From Phenylobacterium montanum (GTDB lineage Bacteria > Pseudomonadota > Alphaproteobacteria > Caulobacterales > Caulobacteraceae): a stretch of DNA of 64,000 bases. The stretch covers positions 682,001 through 746,000 of the forward strand of contig NZ_CP073078.1 of the NCBI RefSeq assembly GCF_018135625.1, given 5' to 3'. Shown piece after piece: positions 43,317 to 52,337 of the stretch (the first letter of the stretch is position 1; every line of letters starts with the position of its first letter). The notes under the pieces are model-generated. The model had not been told where the DNA came from. It did no database searches and saw only the letters and a program-made list of their open reading frames with translations. The position numbers and the translations under genes are program-made.

Positions 43317-45866
43317 GTGGCGAGATCTTCGTCCAATTCATCCAGCAATGTTCTTGGTCGGGCGATGCTGACGACAGCGTTGACGACCGCGATATTCGCC
43401 GCTTCCATCGCCTCTTGTGCGTCCGCCGCCGAGCCGCCCGCGACCGCGCGACCGGCCGCTTGGCCTGTTGGGCCAAAGGGTGTGCTGATCGATCCAAAGA
43501 ACGAGCGGTTCATCGACAGGGTTCTGGCCGGCATGACCGTCGAGGAAAAGGTCGGCCAGTTGGTCCAGGCCGACATCGCCTCGGTCACGCCAGAAGAGGC
43601 GCAACGCTATCATCTGGGGTCGATTCTGGCGGGCGGCAACGCGGCGCCCGGGGGCGACATCCGCACTGGGCCCAAGGCCTGGCTGGATCTGGTTGACGCG
43701 TTCCAGAAGGCCGCCCTCTCCGCCCCCGCCGACCGCCATCCGCCGATCCCGATCATCTTCGGCATAGACGCCGTGCATGGCGACGCCAAGGTGCGCGGCG
43801 CGACCATCTTCCCGCACAATGTCGGCCTCGGGGCCACGCACGACCCGGCCCTGCTGCAGCAGATCGGCCGGGCGACCGCCCAGGAAGTCTCGGCTACCGG
43901 CGTCGACTGGACCTTCGCCCCGACCGTCGCCGTGGCCCGCGACGTCCGCTGGGGCCGCAGCTACGAGAGCTATGCCGACGACCCGGCCTTGGTCGCACAA
44001 TATTCGGCGGCCATGGTCACCGGCGTCCAAGGCCGGTTGGGCTCGGCCGATTTCCTTGCGCCTGGCCACACGCTCTCGTCGGTGAAGCACTTCCTGGGCG
44101 ACGGCGGCACGCTGGACGGCCGAGACCAGGGCGACAACCGCTCCAGCGAGACCGTGCTGCGGGATGTCCACGCCGCCGGCTACCCGCCCGCCATCCAGGC
44201 CGGCGCCGCCATCGTCATGGCCTCGTACAACGGCTGGCAGGGCGCCAAGATGCACGGCAACCACAGCCTGCTCACCGATGTGCTGAAGGGCCGGATGGGC
44301 TTCAACGGCTTCGTGGTCGGCGACTGGAACGCCCAGGAGGAGATCCCCGGCTGCACCAAGTTCTCCTGCCCCCAGGCGATCAACGCCGGGATCGACATGA
44401 TCATGGCCCCGGACAGCTGGCGCCAGTTCTATGACAACACCCTGGACCAGGTGCGCCGCGGCGTAATTTCCGAGAGCCGGCTGGACGACGCCGTTCGCCG
44501 CATCCTGCGGGTCAAGGCCCTGGCCGGCCTGTTCGACCGCCCGTCGGCGGAGGCCCGGCCCGGCGCCGGCGACTTCAGCGCCTTCGGCGGCGCCGAACAT
44601 CGCGGCCTGGCCCGCCAGGCGGTGCGGGAATCCCTGGTCCTGCTCAAGAACCAGGGCGGGCTTCTGCCCTTGAAGCCTCAGGCCAGGATCCTGGTCGCCG
44701 GGGCGGCTGCGGATGACATCGGCCAGCAGGCCGGCGGCTGGACCGTCGACTGGCAGGGCGCGCACAACACCAACGCCGACCTCCCGGGCGCGACCTCGAT
44801 CTGGAGCGGGATCAAGGCGGCGGTCGAATCGGCCGGCGGATCGGCGAGCCTCAGCCCTGACGGACATTTCACGCAGCGCCCCGACGCCGCGATCGTCGTA
44901 TTCGGCGAAAGGCCCTACGCAGAGTTCGTTGGCGACCGTGAGACGGTCGAATTTTCGCCGAACGACAAGAGCGCCCTCGTCCTTCTCCGCCGCTTGAAGG
45001 CGCAGAAGATCCCGGTGATCGCGGTGTTCCTCTCAGGGCGCCCCCTATGGGTCAATCCCGAGCTGAACGCCGCCGACGCCTTCGTCGCCGCCTGGCTTCC
45101 GGGCAGCGAAGGTGAAGGCGTGGCCGATGTGCTTTTCCGCCGGCCGGATGGGCAGGTCGATCATGACTTCAAGGGGCGCCTGTCGTTCAACTGGCCCGCC
45201 ACCGGCATGCCGGTGCGCTATCCGCAGAGCAAACAACCAACCGGCGTTCTGTTTCCGCGCGGCTATGGCCTGGACTACGAATCGCATCACGCCATGGCCC
45301 ATCTCAGCGAGGACGCCAAAGTCCCGCCGGAGCGTCGGGCGCGCGACACCTTCTTCCACGCCGGCCACGTCACCGCGCCCTGGTCGATCTATGTCGCCGA
45401 TCCCGACGCCGAGGTGCGTCTGACCATGATCGACCAGCCGAGTCCTGATGGCGACCTCGACACGCGTCACGACGGCTCGGCGATCCGGGCGGCCTGGAGC
45501 GGCGGCAAGCCGGCCGTCTGGCGAATCGGGGGCGGCGGGCGAACCGTAGACCTCGCCGAGGCCGCGAAGGTGGGCCAGGGACTGCAGCTCAGCTTCCGCG
45601 TAGTCGGTGCGCCGACGGGCCCCGTCACGCTCGGCCAAGCCTGCGGCGCAGGATGCGCCGGATCGGTCGACCTCACCAAAGCTCTGTCGGCCAAAACGGC
45701 CGGCTGGGCCAGCCTCACCATTCCCCTCGCCTGCTTCGCCAAGGCTGGGGCCGACCTCAGCCGGATCGAGGACCCGGTGGTGCTGAAGACTGCCGGCAAG
45801 CTCGATCTTTTGATCCGCGAGGCGCGGCTGGCGCCGGCGTCCAAGGCCGTCTGTCCGGGCGGTTGA
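43317..45866 (+). CDS. Secreted GH3-family beta-glucosidase / exo-glucanase
   Basis: This 849-residue enzyme has a signal peptide of about 38 residues (ending ASA-AEP), the GH3 N-terminal TIM barrel with nucleophile Asp near residue 336 in VVGDWNAQ, the GH3 C-terminal sandwich (ESLVLLKNQGGLLPL; VFGERPYAEFVGDRE), and an extra C-terminal jelly-roll of about 150 residues as in exo-1,3/1,4-beta-glucanases. The start is GTG 43317 with GGGGGAGAGG just upstream. It should release glucose from beta-glucosides in the periplasm. It is transcribed away from the receptor operon from the region with two LacI-type operators. Confidence 0.92.
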   Translation: MARSSSNSSSNVLGRAMLTTALTTAIFAASIASCASAAEPPATARPAAWPVGPKGVLIDPKNERFIDRVLAGMTVEEKVGQLVQADIASVTPEEAQRYHLGSILAGGNAAPGGDIRTGPKAWLDLVDAFQKAALSAPADRHPPIPIIFGIDAVHGDAKVRGATIFPHNVGLGATHDPALLQQIGRATAQEVSATGVDWTFAPTVAVARDVRWGRSYESYADDPALVAQYSAAMVTGVQGRLGSADFLAPGHTLSSVKHFLGDGGTLDGRDQGDNRSSETVLRDVHAAGYPPAIQAGAAIVMASYNGWQGAKMHGNHSLLTDVLKGRMGFNGFVVGDWNAQEEIPGCTKFSCPQAINAGIDMIMAPDSWRQFYDNTLDQVRRGVISESRLDDAVRRILRVKALAGLFDRPSAEARPGAGDFSAFGGAEHRGLARQAVRESLVLLKNQGGLLPLKPQARILVAGAAADDIGQQAGGWTVDWQGAHNTNADLPGATSIWSGIKAAVESAGGSASLSPDGHFTQRPDAAIVVFGERPYAEFVGDRETVEFSPNDKSALVLLRRLKAQKIPVIAVFLSGRPLWVNPELNAADAFVAAWLPGSEGEGVADVLFRRPDGQVDHDFKGRLSFNWPATGMPVRYPQSKQPTGVLFPRGYGLDYESHHAMAHLSEDAKVPPERRARDTFFHAGHVTAPWSIYVADPDAEVRLTMIDQPSPDGDLDTRHDGSAIRAAWSGGKPAVWRIGGGGRTVDLAEAAKVGQGLQLSFRVVGAPTGPVTLGQACGAGCAGSVDLTKALSAKTAGWASLTIPLACFAKAGADLSRIEDPVVLKTAGKLDLLIREARLAPASKAVCPGG

Positions 45867-46028
45867 CCGGCGGCGGCGCCTCGTCCAACCTGCCGCTCTT
45901 CGGAGAGTTTATGTCAGAGTCTGCCGTCGCCTGAGGTTCGCGCCTGCGCGAACCCGATGATCCGCCCGCCGCCCGCGCGCCTCTCGGACGCGGCGGCGTC
46001 ATCCTGCGCGACGACCAGAGACATCTCC

Positions 46029-46286
46029 TTGAACATCTCCAAACCCGAACAGCGCGTGCTGCACGCGCTGGCCCAGGGCGGGTGCATCCGCCTTATTCGT
46101 GACGAGCGCGGCCGCATCGAGCAGATCGACTGCATCACCCGCGAAGGCTATCGCCTGGCCACCTGCGGCCGAGACATGTTTTCGCGGCTGAAGCGCCGAC
46201 GGCTGATCGCTTCCAGAGACGGGCAGCCCTATCGCATCAGCCGCGAGGGCCTAGCCGCCGTCCGCGCCCAGCTCGACAACCGCTGA
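46029..46286 (+). CDS. YjhX-like (UPF0386) small protein
   Basis: With a TTG start at 46029 the product is 85 residues, the exact family length. It reads [17 protein letters not shown], then [17 protein letters not shown], then [21 protein letters not shown], closely matching YjhX. E. coli YjhX is reported as a toxin paired with the acetyltransferase YjhQ. No YjhQ-like gene is adjacent here, so a toxin role is not supported by context. The longer ATG start (45957) would add 24 residues with no homology. The Shine-Dalgarno is weak (AGAGA). Confidence 0.78.
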   Translation: MNISKPEQRVLHALAQGGCIRLIRDERGRIEQIDCITREGYRLATCGRDMFSRLKRRRLIASRDGQPYRISREGLAAVRAQLDNR

Positions 46287-46292
46287 CGATTC

Positions 46293-46724
46293 TCAGCCGG
46301 GCGGAGCCCGAAGCGGCCGGCTTTCGGAGGCAGGCGCCGCGGTTTGATTGTCGAAGATCCGCTGCTGGGCCGGGCTGAGCAGGTCGTAGAAATGCACCAC
46401 CGCCAAGCCCTGCAGGCGGAAATCGGCCTGATCGGCGGCCATGGTGGCCTCGATCAGGGCGATACGCCGCGGCGTCGGCAGGCGCGGCATCAACTCGGCC
46501 GCCTGCTGGTGTCGCGCCTGGGCCGCGGCCGATGGCGTGATGGCGGCGGCGTAGGTGCGCCAGGCCGGCTCCTGGTCTGGCGTCAGCCCCAGGGCGTCGT
46601 GCAGGCGAATAAGCGCCGCCGGCGGCGCAGGCTGAGCGGACTCGGATTGGGCGGCGGCCGGACCGGCCAGCAGAAGCAGAAGGCCGAGGCCCGAAATCAG
46701 GCGCTGCAAGATCATGCCTTTCAT
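46293..46724 (-). CDS. Spy/CpxP-like periplasmic protein
   Basis: This 143-residue exported protein has a signal peptide of about 25 residues (AGPAAAQ). The mature part is helical with two LTxxQ-type motifs (LGLTPDQEPAWRTYA and LLSPAQQRIFD), as in Spy/CpxP chaperones. It may chaperone or sense envelope proteins. It is single, convergent with the YjhX-like gene (7 bp apart), with no two-component partner adjacent. Confidence 0.75.
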   Translation of the reverse strand: MKGMILQRLISGLGLLLLLAGPAAAQSESAQPAPPAALIRLHDALGLTPDQEPAWRTYAAAITPSAAAQARHQQAAELMPRLPTPRRIALIEATMAADQADFRLQGLAVVHFYDLLSPAQQRIFDNQTAAPASESRPLRAPPG

Positions 46725-46836
46725 GAAACGTGCTCCGGTGGTGTGCCGGAGGCTTCACCAAGCCCGCCGCGACCCGTGATAGGCCGCTGTGACGCTGGCT
46801 GCAACCGAGCGGTTCTGCCGCCGGCGGCGCGCCGGA

Positions 46837-46873
46837 TTGACAGTCGGCGCCATTTGCATAATACATCGTATTA
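46837..46873 (+). promoter_or_regulatory. Promoter and palindromic operator of the TetR-sulfatase operon
   Basis: TTGACA (46837-46842) and TAATAC (46859-46864) are spaced by 16 bp. The -10 forms the left half of the inverted repeat TAATAC-ATC-GTATTA (46859-46873). Repressor binding there would occlude the -10 region, so autoregulation by the TetR product is likely. Transcription should begin around 46871, giving a very short or no leader. Confidence 0.6.
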
Positions 46874-46885
46874 ATGGAGATCGCG

Positions 46886-47536
46886 ATGAGCGCGGCCGTC
46901 GAAAACAGCGAATACGCCCCCACCGGCACGGTCGAAGAGTTGCTGCAGGTGGCCGAGCGGATGTTCGCCCAGCAGGGCGTCGAGAACGTCGCCCTGACCC
47001 AGATCGTCGCCCAGGCCGGTCAGCGCAATCGCTCGGCCCTGCACTATCATTTCGGCTCGCGCGACGGGGTGCTGACCGCGGTGATGAACCGGCGCCTGGC
47101 GCCCTTGAACGCCCGCCGCGAGGCCCTGGTCGATGCGCTGCCGGCCGACTGCTCCGTGCCCCAAATCCTCCATGCCTACGCCGCGCCCCTGGCCATGGTG
47201 GCCATCGAGGAGCCCTGGGGTCCCGACTATCTGAGCCTGCTGGCCCAGCTCACCTTCCACCCCCAGCTCCTGGGGTCGAGTTCGGTCGAGGACCAGCACC
47301 TGACCGGCCTGCGCCGGTGCCGCCGCCTGCTGGCGGGCGCCCTGCCCGATGTCGCGCCGGAGCTTCTCGACCAGCGGCTAGGCTGGCTTCGGGACAGCCT
47401 CGTCTTCGCCCTGGCCCGCTGGGTGCGCGATACGCCGGCGGAGGCCCGTAGCGCCGCCGCCCTGAGCGCCCTGCTGGACCAGATCATCATCTACGGCGCA
47501 GCCGGCCTCGCCGCGCCCGTTCGACCCCATCCCTGA
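46886..47536 (+). CDS. TetR family transcriptional regulator
   Basis: This 216-residue regulator has an N-terminal TetR helix-turn-helix (VEELLQVAERMFAQQGVENVAL; QIVAQAGQRNRSALHYHFGSRDGVLTAVM) and a helical ligand-binding C-terminal domain. ATG 46886 has GGAG seven bases before it; an upstream ATG at 46874 would be almost leaderless. The operator-like palindrome overlaps its promoter. The next gene, a sulfatase, begins 17 bp downstream, so the regulator probably controls it. Confidence 0.88.
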   Translation: MSAAVENSEYAPTGTVEELLQVAERMFAQQGVENVALTQIVAQAGQRNRSALHYHFGSRDGVLTAVMNRRLAPLNARREALVDALPADCSVPQILHAYAAPLAMVAIEEPWGPDYLSLLAQLTFHPQLLGSSSVEDQHLTGLRRCRRLLAGALPDVAPELLDQRLGWLRDSLVFALARWVRDTPAEARSAAALSALLDQIIIYGAAGLAAPVRPHP

Positions 47537-47553
47537 CCTGAAAAGGACGCGCC

Positions 47554-49818
47554 ATGAGCCGCAAGCCCCCCTCCGGCGAAGATTTTCATGGCGTGATCGG
47601 CCGCACCTACGCCGAGTCCAAGCCCTGGTGGCCGCCTGCCAAGTTCAAGGATGGGGCGCCCAATGTCGTGATGGTGGTGCTGGACGACACCGGCTTCTCC
47701 CATTTCGGCTGCTATGGCTCCAGCATCGAGACGCCGAATATAGACGCCCTGGCCGCGGGCGGCCTGCGCTTCACCAGCTTTCACACCACGGCCCTGTGCT
47801 CGCCGACCCGGGCCTGCCTGCTCACAGGCCGCAACCACCACGCGGTCGGCATGCGGGCCATCTCCAACTTCGACACCGGCTTTCCCAATATGCGCGGCGC
47901 CATTCCGCGCTCGGCCGCGACCCTGGCCGAGATCCTGCGCGACAACGGCTATGCCACATTCGCCACCGGCAAGTGGCACCTGGCGCCCATGGCCGAGTGC
48001 TCGGCCGCCGGCCCCTACGCCAACTGGCCGCTGCAGAAAGGCTTCGACCGCTATTACGGCTTCCTGCAGGGCGAGACCGACCAGTTCTTCCCCGAACTGA
48101 CCAGCGACAACCATTTCGTCGATCCGCCGGGCGGGCCGGAGGACGGCTATCACGTCTCGGAGGACATCGTCGACAAGTCGGCCGGCATGGTCCGCGACCT
48201 GACCTCGCTGGTGCCCGAGCGGCCGTTCTTCCTCTATCTCGCCTTCGGCGCCATGCACTCGCCGCACCAGGCGCCTCAGGCCTATCTGGACAAGTATCGC
48301 GGCAAGTTCGACGCCGGCTGGGACGTGGTGCGCGAAGAATGGTTCGCGCGGCAACAGGAGCTGGGCGTGATCCCGCCCGGAACCCGGCTTGCGCCGCGCA
48401 ATCCGGGCGTTCGTCCGTGGACGGAGCTGTCGACCAACGAGCAGCGCTTCGCCTGCCGCCTGCAGGAAGCCTTCGCCGCGATGCTTGAGCACACCGACCA
48501 CCAGATCGGCCGCCTGGTCGAGTTCCTGAAGTCGGTGAACCAATGGGACAACACCCTGTTCATCGTCATGTCCGACAACGGCGCCAGCCAGGAGGGCGGC
48601 GCCAGCGGCGTGCTCGACGAGATGAAGTGGTTCAACGGCATCCGCGAGAGCGTCGACGAGGCGGTCGAGCGGCTGGACGACATCGGCGGCCCCAACAGCC
48701 ACTGCAACATCCCGTGGGGCTGGGCCCAGGCCGGCAACACGCCGCTGAAATGGTACAAGCAGAACACCCACGGCGGCGGCGTGCGCGACCCCCTGGTGAT
48801 GCATTGGCCCAAGGGCATCGCCGCCCGCGGCGAGATCCGCGACCAGTTCTGCCACGTGATCGACATCGCCCCGACCCTGCTCGACGTGCTCGGCCTGGGG
48901 CAGCCCGAAGTGGTCGCCGGCGTGCCGCAAATGCCGGTGCACGGCGTCAGCCTGAAGCCGAGCTTCGCCGATGGCGCGGCAAGGATCGAACGCGGCGCGC
49001 AGTATTTCGAAATGCTCGGCCACCGCGGGATCTGGAAGGACAGCTGGAAGGCGGTCACCCATCATGAGCCGGGGACACCGTTCGAGGAGGACAAGTGGGA
49101 GCTCTACCACCTGGCCGCCGATTTCTCGGAGTTCGAGGACCTGGCCGAGCGGGAGCCCGAACGGCTGAAGGCCCTGATCGACCTGTGGTGGGAGGAAGCC
49201 GACCGACACGGCGCCCTGCCGCTGGACGACCGCGGCCCCTTCGCCCTGTTCGCCGCCTCGCGGCGGCCCGGCCTGCCGACCTCGCGCAGCCGGTTCGTCT
49301 ATCACCCGCCGATCTCGCACATCGTCACCGACGCCTGCCCGCCGGTGGCCCGCGGCTGGACCACGCGCCTGTCGCTGGAGCACCCAGAGGGCGCCGCAGA
49401 TGGGGCCCTGGTCGCCCGCGGCAGCATCAACAGCGGCTGGGCCCTGCTGGTGAAAGACGGCCGGCTGGTGTTCGACTACAACGAGTTCCACCATCACGCG
49501 CGCCTGGAGGCGTCCGCGCCGCTGGCGCCGGGTGCGCGGGAGATCGTGCTGGAAGTGGTCCGACGGCCTGACGGCGGCGGCGACGTGCGGCTGAGCGTCG
49601 ATGGGGAGACGGCGGCGACCGGCGCCCTGCCCCGGCTCCTGTTCATGATCTCCTCCACCGGCATGGATATCGGCCGCAGCCTTTCGCCGGTGACAGCCGA
49701 CTATGCGGCGCCCTTCACCTATCCCGGGCGCATCCGTCAGGTGGTCTTTGAGATCCCCGATCTCGCCGCCATGGGCGAGGTCAAGGCGTTCGTTCGTGCG
49801 GAGATGACGCGCCAATAG
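47554..49818 (+). CDS. Arylsulfatase (type I sulfatase), apparently cytoplasmic
   Basis: The 754-residue enzyme hydrolyses sulfate esters. The metal site begins with VVLDDTGFSHFGCYG, and the modification motif LCSPTRACLLTGRN carries Cys82, to be converted to formylglycine. Later conserved parts are ATGKWHLAP and VMSDNGASQEGG. The C-terminal 200 residues add a beta-rich domain with an IVLEVVRRPDGG stretch, typical for AslA/AtsA-like large arylsulfatases. No signal peptide is visible. No formylglycine-generating enzyme gene is in the window. It follows the TetR gene by 17 bp with a good AAGGA Shine-Dalgarno. Confidence 0.92.
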   Translation: MSRKPPSGEDFHGVIGRTYAESKPWWPPAKFKDGAPNVVMVVLDDTGFSHFGCYGSSIETPNIDALAAGGLRFTSFHTTALCSPTRACLLTGRNHHAVGMRAISNFDTGFPNMRGAIPRSAATLAEILRDNGYATFATGKWHLAPMAECSAAGPYANWPLQKGFDRYYGFLQGETDQFFPELTSDNHFVDPPGGPEDGYHVSEDIVDKSAGMVRDLTSLVPERPFFLYLAFGAMHSPHQAPQAYLDKYRGKFDAGWDVVREEWFARQQELGVIPPGTRLAPRNPGVRPWTELSTNEQRFACRLQEAFAAMLEHTDHQIGRLVEFLKSVNQWDNTLFIVMSDNGASQEGGASGVLDEMKWFNGIRESVDEAVERLDDIGGPNSHCNIPWGWAQAGNTPLKWYKQNTHGGGVRDPLVMHWPKGIAARGEIRDQFCHVIDIAPTLLDVLGLGQPEVVAGVPQMPVHGVSLKPSFADGAARIERGAQYFEMLGHRGIWKDSWKAVTHHEPGTPFEEDKWELYHLAADFSEFEDLAEREPERLKALIDLWWEEADRHGALPLDDRGPFALFAASRRPGLPTSRSRFVYHPPISHIVTDACPPVARGWTTRLSLEHPEGAADGALVARGSINSGWALLVKDGRLVFDYNEFHHHARLEASAPLAPGAREIVLEVVRRPDGGGDVRLSVDGETAATGALPRLLFMISSTGMDIGRSLSPVTADYAAPFTYPGRIRQVVFEIPDLAAMGEVKAFVRAEMTRQ

Positions 49819-49888
49819 CCGAGGGCCGACTTGACAGCATAGCCGGGGGGCGGCACGCGCAGATCAGGCCGCCAGAGGACGTTCGCGC

Positions 49889-50632
49889 ATGCTGTTGGGA
49901 CTGTTCCTGGTCGCCGCCTGGGCCGGAACCCAGAACGCCTTGGCCGGCGGCGGCTCGTTCGTGACCCTGCCGGCACTGATGCTGAGCGGGCTCGACGCGC
50001 GCGCCGCCAATATCGCCTCGACCCTGGCCCTGTTTCCCGGGCAATGCGCCACCGGCTGGGTGGGCCGCAAGATGGTCAGCGGCGTCAATGGCCTGTCGTT
50101 CAAGGCCCTGTCGCTGATAAGCCTGGCGGGAGGCGCGGTCGGAGCCGTGCTCCTGCTGTCGACACCTTCACCCTTCTTCGCCCGCCTCGTACCCTGGCTG
50201 GTGCTGATGGCCACGGGCCTGTTCGCCTATGGCAGCTTCGGGCCGCGGCGCCACGCCGCCGAGGGCGGCCTGGACCCGCGGCTAGCCGGGGGCATCCAGT
50301 TCCTGATCGCCATCTATGGCGGCTATTTCGGCGGCGGCATCGGCTTTCTGATGCTGGCCGCCCTCACCGCGGCGGGCCTCGCGGTCCGCACGGCGGGCGC
50401 CACCAAGAACGTCCTGGCCAGCGTGATGAACGCCGCCGCCGTGGCGGTTTTCCTGTTCACGCCAGGCGTGCCGTGGCTCAGGGTCGGGGTGGTCTCGGCC
50501 GGCGCCATCGCCGGCGGCTATGGCGGGGCGCTCTTGCTGCAAAAGGTCGACGAGCGGCTGATCCGCGGCTTTGTCGTCGTGCTGGGCCTCGCCCTGACCG
50601 TGGGCCTGTTCCTGCGCCAGCCGCACGGATGA
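49889..50632 (+). CDS. TauE/SafE family sulfite/anion exporter
   Basis: This 247-residue membrane protein has about eight spans and the two half-repeats of the TauE/SafE family: GGGSFVTLPALMLSGLDARAANIASTLALFPGQ at the first half and YGGYFGGGIGFLMLAALTA at the second. Members export sulfite, sulfonates or related anions. Position after an arylsulfatase suggests disposal of sulfur products; this is inference. Start ATG follows GAGGA. It overlaps the next gene by 4 bp. Confidence 0.85.
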   Translation: MLLGLFLVAAWAGTQNALAGGGSFVTLPALMLSGLDARAANIASTLALFPGQCATGWVGRKMVSGVNGLSFKALSLISLAGGAVGAVLLLSTPSPFFARLVPWLVLMATGLFAYGSFGPRRHAAEGGLDPRLAGGIQFLIAIYGGYFGGGIGFLMLAALTAAGLAVRTAGATKNVLASVMNAAAVAVFLFTPGVPWLRVGVVSAGAIAGGYGGALLLQKVDERLIRGFVVVLGLALTVGLFLRQPHG

Positions 50633-51981
50633 ACCGGCGTGTGCTCCTGGCGGCGGTGCTGGCGGCCGGCTTGGCCGCGTGCCTGTGGCTGAGCTGGCCC
50701 GGCCAGTTCTCGCCGGATTCGATCTGGCAGCTGATGCAGGGGCGCACAGGCGTCTACAACAACTGGCACCCGCCGGTGATGGCGTGGCTGCTCGGCCTGT
50801 TCGACCGCGTTTCGCCGGGCGCCGCGGGCTTCATCGTCTTCGACGCCGGCCTGGGCTATGGCGCGCTCCTGGCTTTTGCAGCCTTGAGCCCACGTCCGCG
50901 CTGGAGCGCCATCCTCGCCGCGGCGGCGTTCTGCGCCTCGCCATTGCTGCTGATCTACCAGGGCGATGTCTGGAAGGATGTGCTGTTCGCCGACGCCGGC
51001 GTGGCCGGATTCGCCGCCCTGGCCTGGGCGGATCGGCGATGGCATGAGCGGCCCTGGCGCTACGGCCTGATCGCGCTCGCGCTCGTCCTGTTCGCCCTGG
51101 CGGTGCTGGCGCGGCAGAACGGCGCGCTGGTCGCGCTATGGGCCGCGGTCGGGCTGGCGGCTCTCGCCTGGCGGCATGCGCATAGCGGTCCCCGGCGCCC
51201 GGCGATCGCAGTGCTGCACGGCGCCCTTGCCCTGGCCGGTTGCCTGGTCCTGGCCGGCGCCGGCGCGACCTTCCTGGCGGCGCACGGAGACGGCGACCCG
51301 GCCCAGGCGCAACAGGTCGAGTGGGTGCAGGCCTGGGACCTGGCCGGCGCCTTGCGCGCCGATCCGAAATTCGACCTTCGCGCACTGCAAGCGACGTCGC
51401 CCGACGCTGCCTCGCTGGTTCGCGGCGCCGCGCCCGTCTGGAAGCCGAGCCGGATCGACAGCCTGATCCTCTATCCCGGCGCCGACGAGGCCCTCGACGG
51501 AGCCGGCCCAGCCGTGGCCAGCCAGTGGCGTAGCCTGATCCTGACCCGCCCCCTGCTCTACGCCCGGGTCCGCCTGGCCGTGCTGGGTCAGATCCTGGCC
51601 ACGCCCAACCTCGGCGACTGCCGCCCCCTGTTCATCGGCCTGGATGGCGACAAGGCCACCCTGGACAGGCTGAAGTTGCCGCCCCGGAACCGCGACCGTG
51701 ACGCCCAACTCAGGGCCTATGGCGTAGCCTTTGTCGGAACACCTGTCCTCTCGCATCTGGTCTATGTGGGGCTGGGACTGGTCGCCGCCGCCTTCGCCGT
51801 CAGGGACATGCGCCGACGCAGAGACATCGGCGACAACCTGATCATCCTGGCCATGCTGGGCGCGGCCGCCAGCTTCGCCCTCAGCTTCGCCGTCGTCGGC
51901 CTGTCCTGCGACTATCGGTATCTGTACCTGCTGGACCTCGCCGCCATGGCGGCCGTCCTGCACCGGCTCGCCAAAGCCTAG
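50629..51981 (+). CDS. Polytopic membrane protein, glycosyltransferase-like architecture
   Basis: The 450-residue protein has about nine to ten hydrophobic segments and a hydrophilic stretch at residues 215-325. The short segments QFSPDSIWQLMQGRTGVYNNWHPP near the N-terminus and QGDVWKDVLFA are conserved in a group of uncharacterised membrane proteins with GT-C glycosyltransferase-like topology. I cannot assign a substrate. Its ATG overlaps the TauE/SafE stop (ATGA), so it is co-translated with the sulfatase/exporter run. The 3' end overlaps the response regulator stop by 4 bp. Confidence 0.7.
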   Translation: MNRRVLLAAVLAAGLAACLWLSWPGQFSPDSIWQLMQGRTGVYNNWHPPVMAWLLGLFDRVSPGAAGFIVFDAGLGYGALLAFAALSPRPRWSAILAAAAFCASPLLLIYQGDVWKDVLFADAGVAGFAALAWADRRWHERPWRYGLIALALVLFALAVLARQNGALVALWAAVGLAALAWRHAHSGPRRPAIAVLHGALALAGCLVLAGAGATFLAAHGDGDPAQAQQVEWVQAWDLAGALRADPKFDLRALQATSPDAASLVRGAAPVWKPSRIDSLILYPGADEALDGAGPAVASQWRSLILTRPLLYARVRLAVLGQILATPNLGDCRPLFIGLDGDKATLDRLKLPPRNRDRDAQLRAYGVAFVGTPVLSHLVYVGLGLVAAAFAVRDMRRRRDIGDNLIILAMLGAAASFALSFAVVGLSCDYRYLYLLDLAAMAAVLHRLAKA

Positions 51982-52337
51982 ATCACCGCGCTTTCGCGCA
52001 GGATCTGCTCCAGCCGGTCGATGTCGATCGGCTTCTGCAGCACCGGCGCGCCTTGCAGGTCCTTGCGAACGCCCGCCTTGCCGTAGCCGGTGATGAAGGC
52101 GAAGGGCACGCCGCGTTCGGCCAGGATGTCGGCCACGCCAAAAGAGTCGCCCCGGCCCAGGTTCACGTCCAGAACCGCGAACTGCAGGGCCTCGCTGCGC
52201 GCCAGCTTCTCCCCTTGTTCCACCGTCATGGCCGGCCCGACGATGGCGCAGCCCAGCCCCTCGAGTACATCCTCGAGCAGCATGCAGATCAGGGCTTCGT
52301 CCTCGATCACCAGGACCTGGGGTTGCAACTCAGCCAT
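51978..52337 (-). CDS. Single-domain response regulator
   Basis: The 119-residue product is only a receiver domain. It shows the acidic pocket VIEDEALI, phospho-acceptor Asp57 in AVLDVNLGRGDSFG, the FITGYGK Thr segment and the conserved Lys in LQKPID. No output domain is present. It begins inside the last codons of the HWE kinase gene (8-bp overlap), so the kinase is the likely phosphodonor. ATG 52337 is chosen; the frame can start six codons earlier. Single receivers paired with HWE kinases in alphaproteobacteria often feed the general stress or light responses. Confidence 0.88.
   Translation of the reverse strand: MAELQPQVLVIEDEALICMLLEDVLEGLGCAIVGPAMTVEQGEKLARSEALQFAVLDVNLGRGDSFGVADILAERGVPFAFITGYGKAGVRKDLQGAPVLQKPIDIDRLEQILRESAVI

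Noticed and set aside
43072-43497. Small open frames across the divergent control region and the GH3 start
   Set aside because: No homology or good start signals; they overlap the operators and the GH3 signal peptide coding region.
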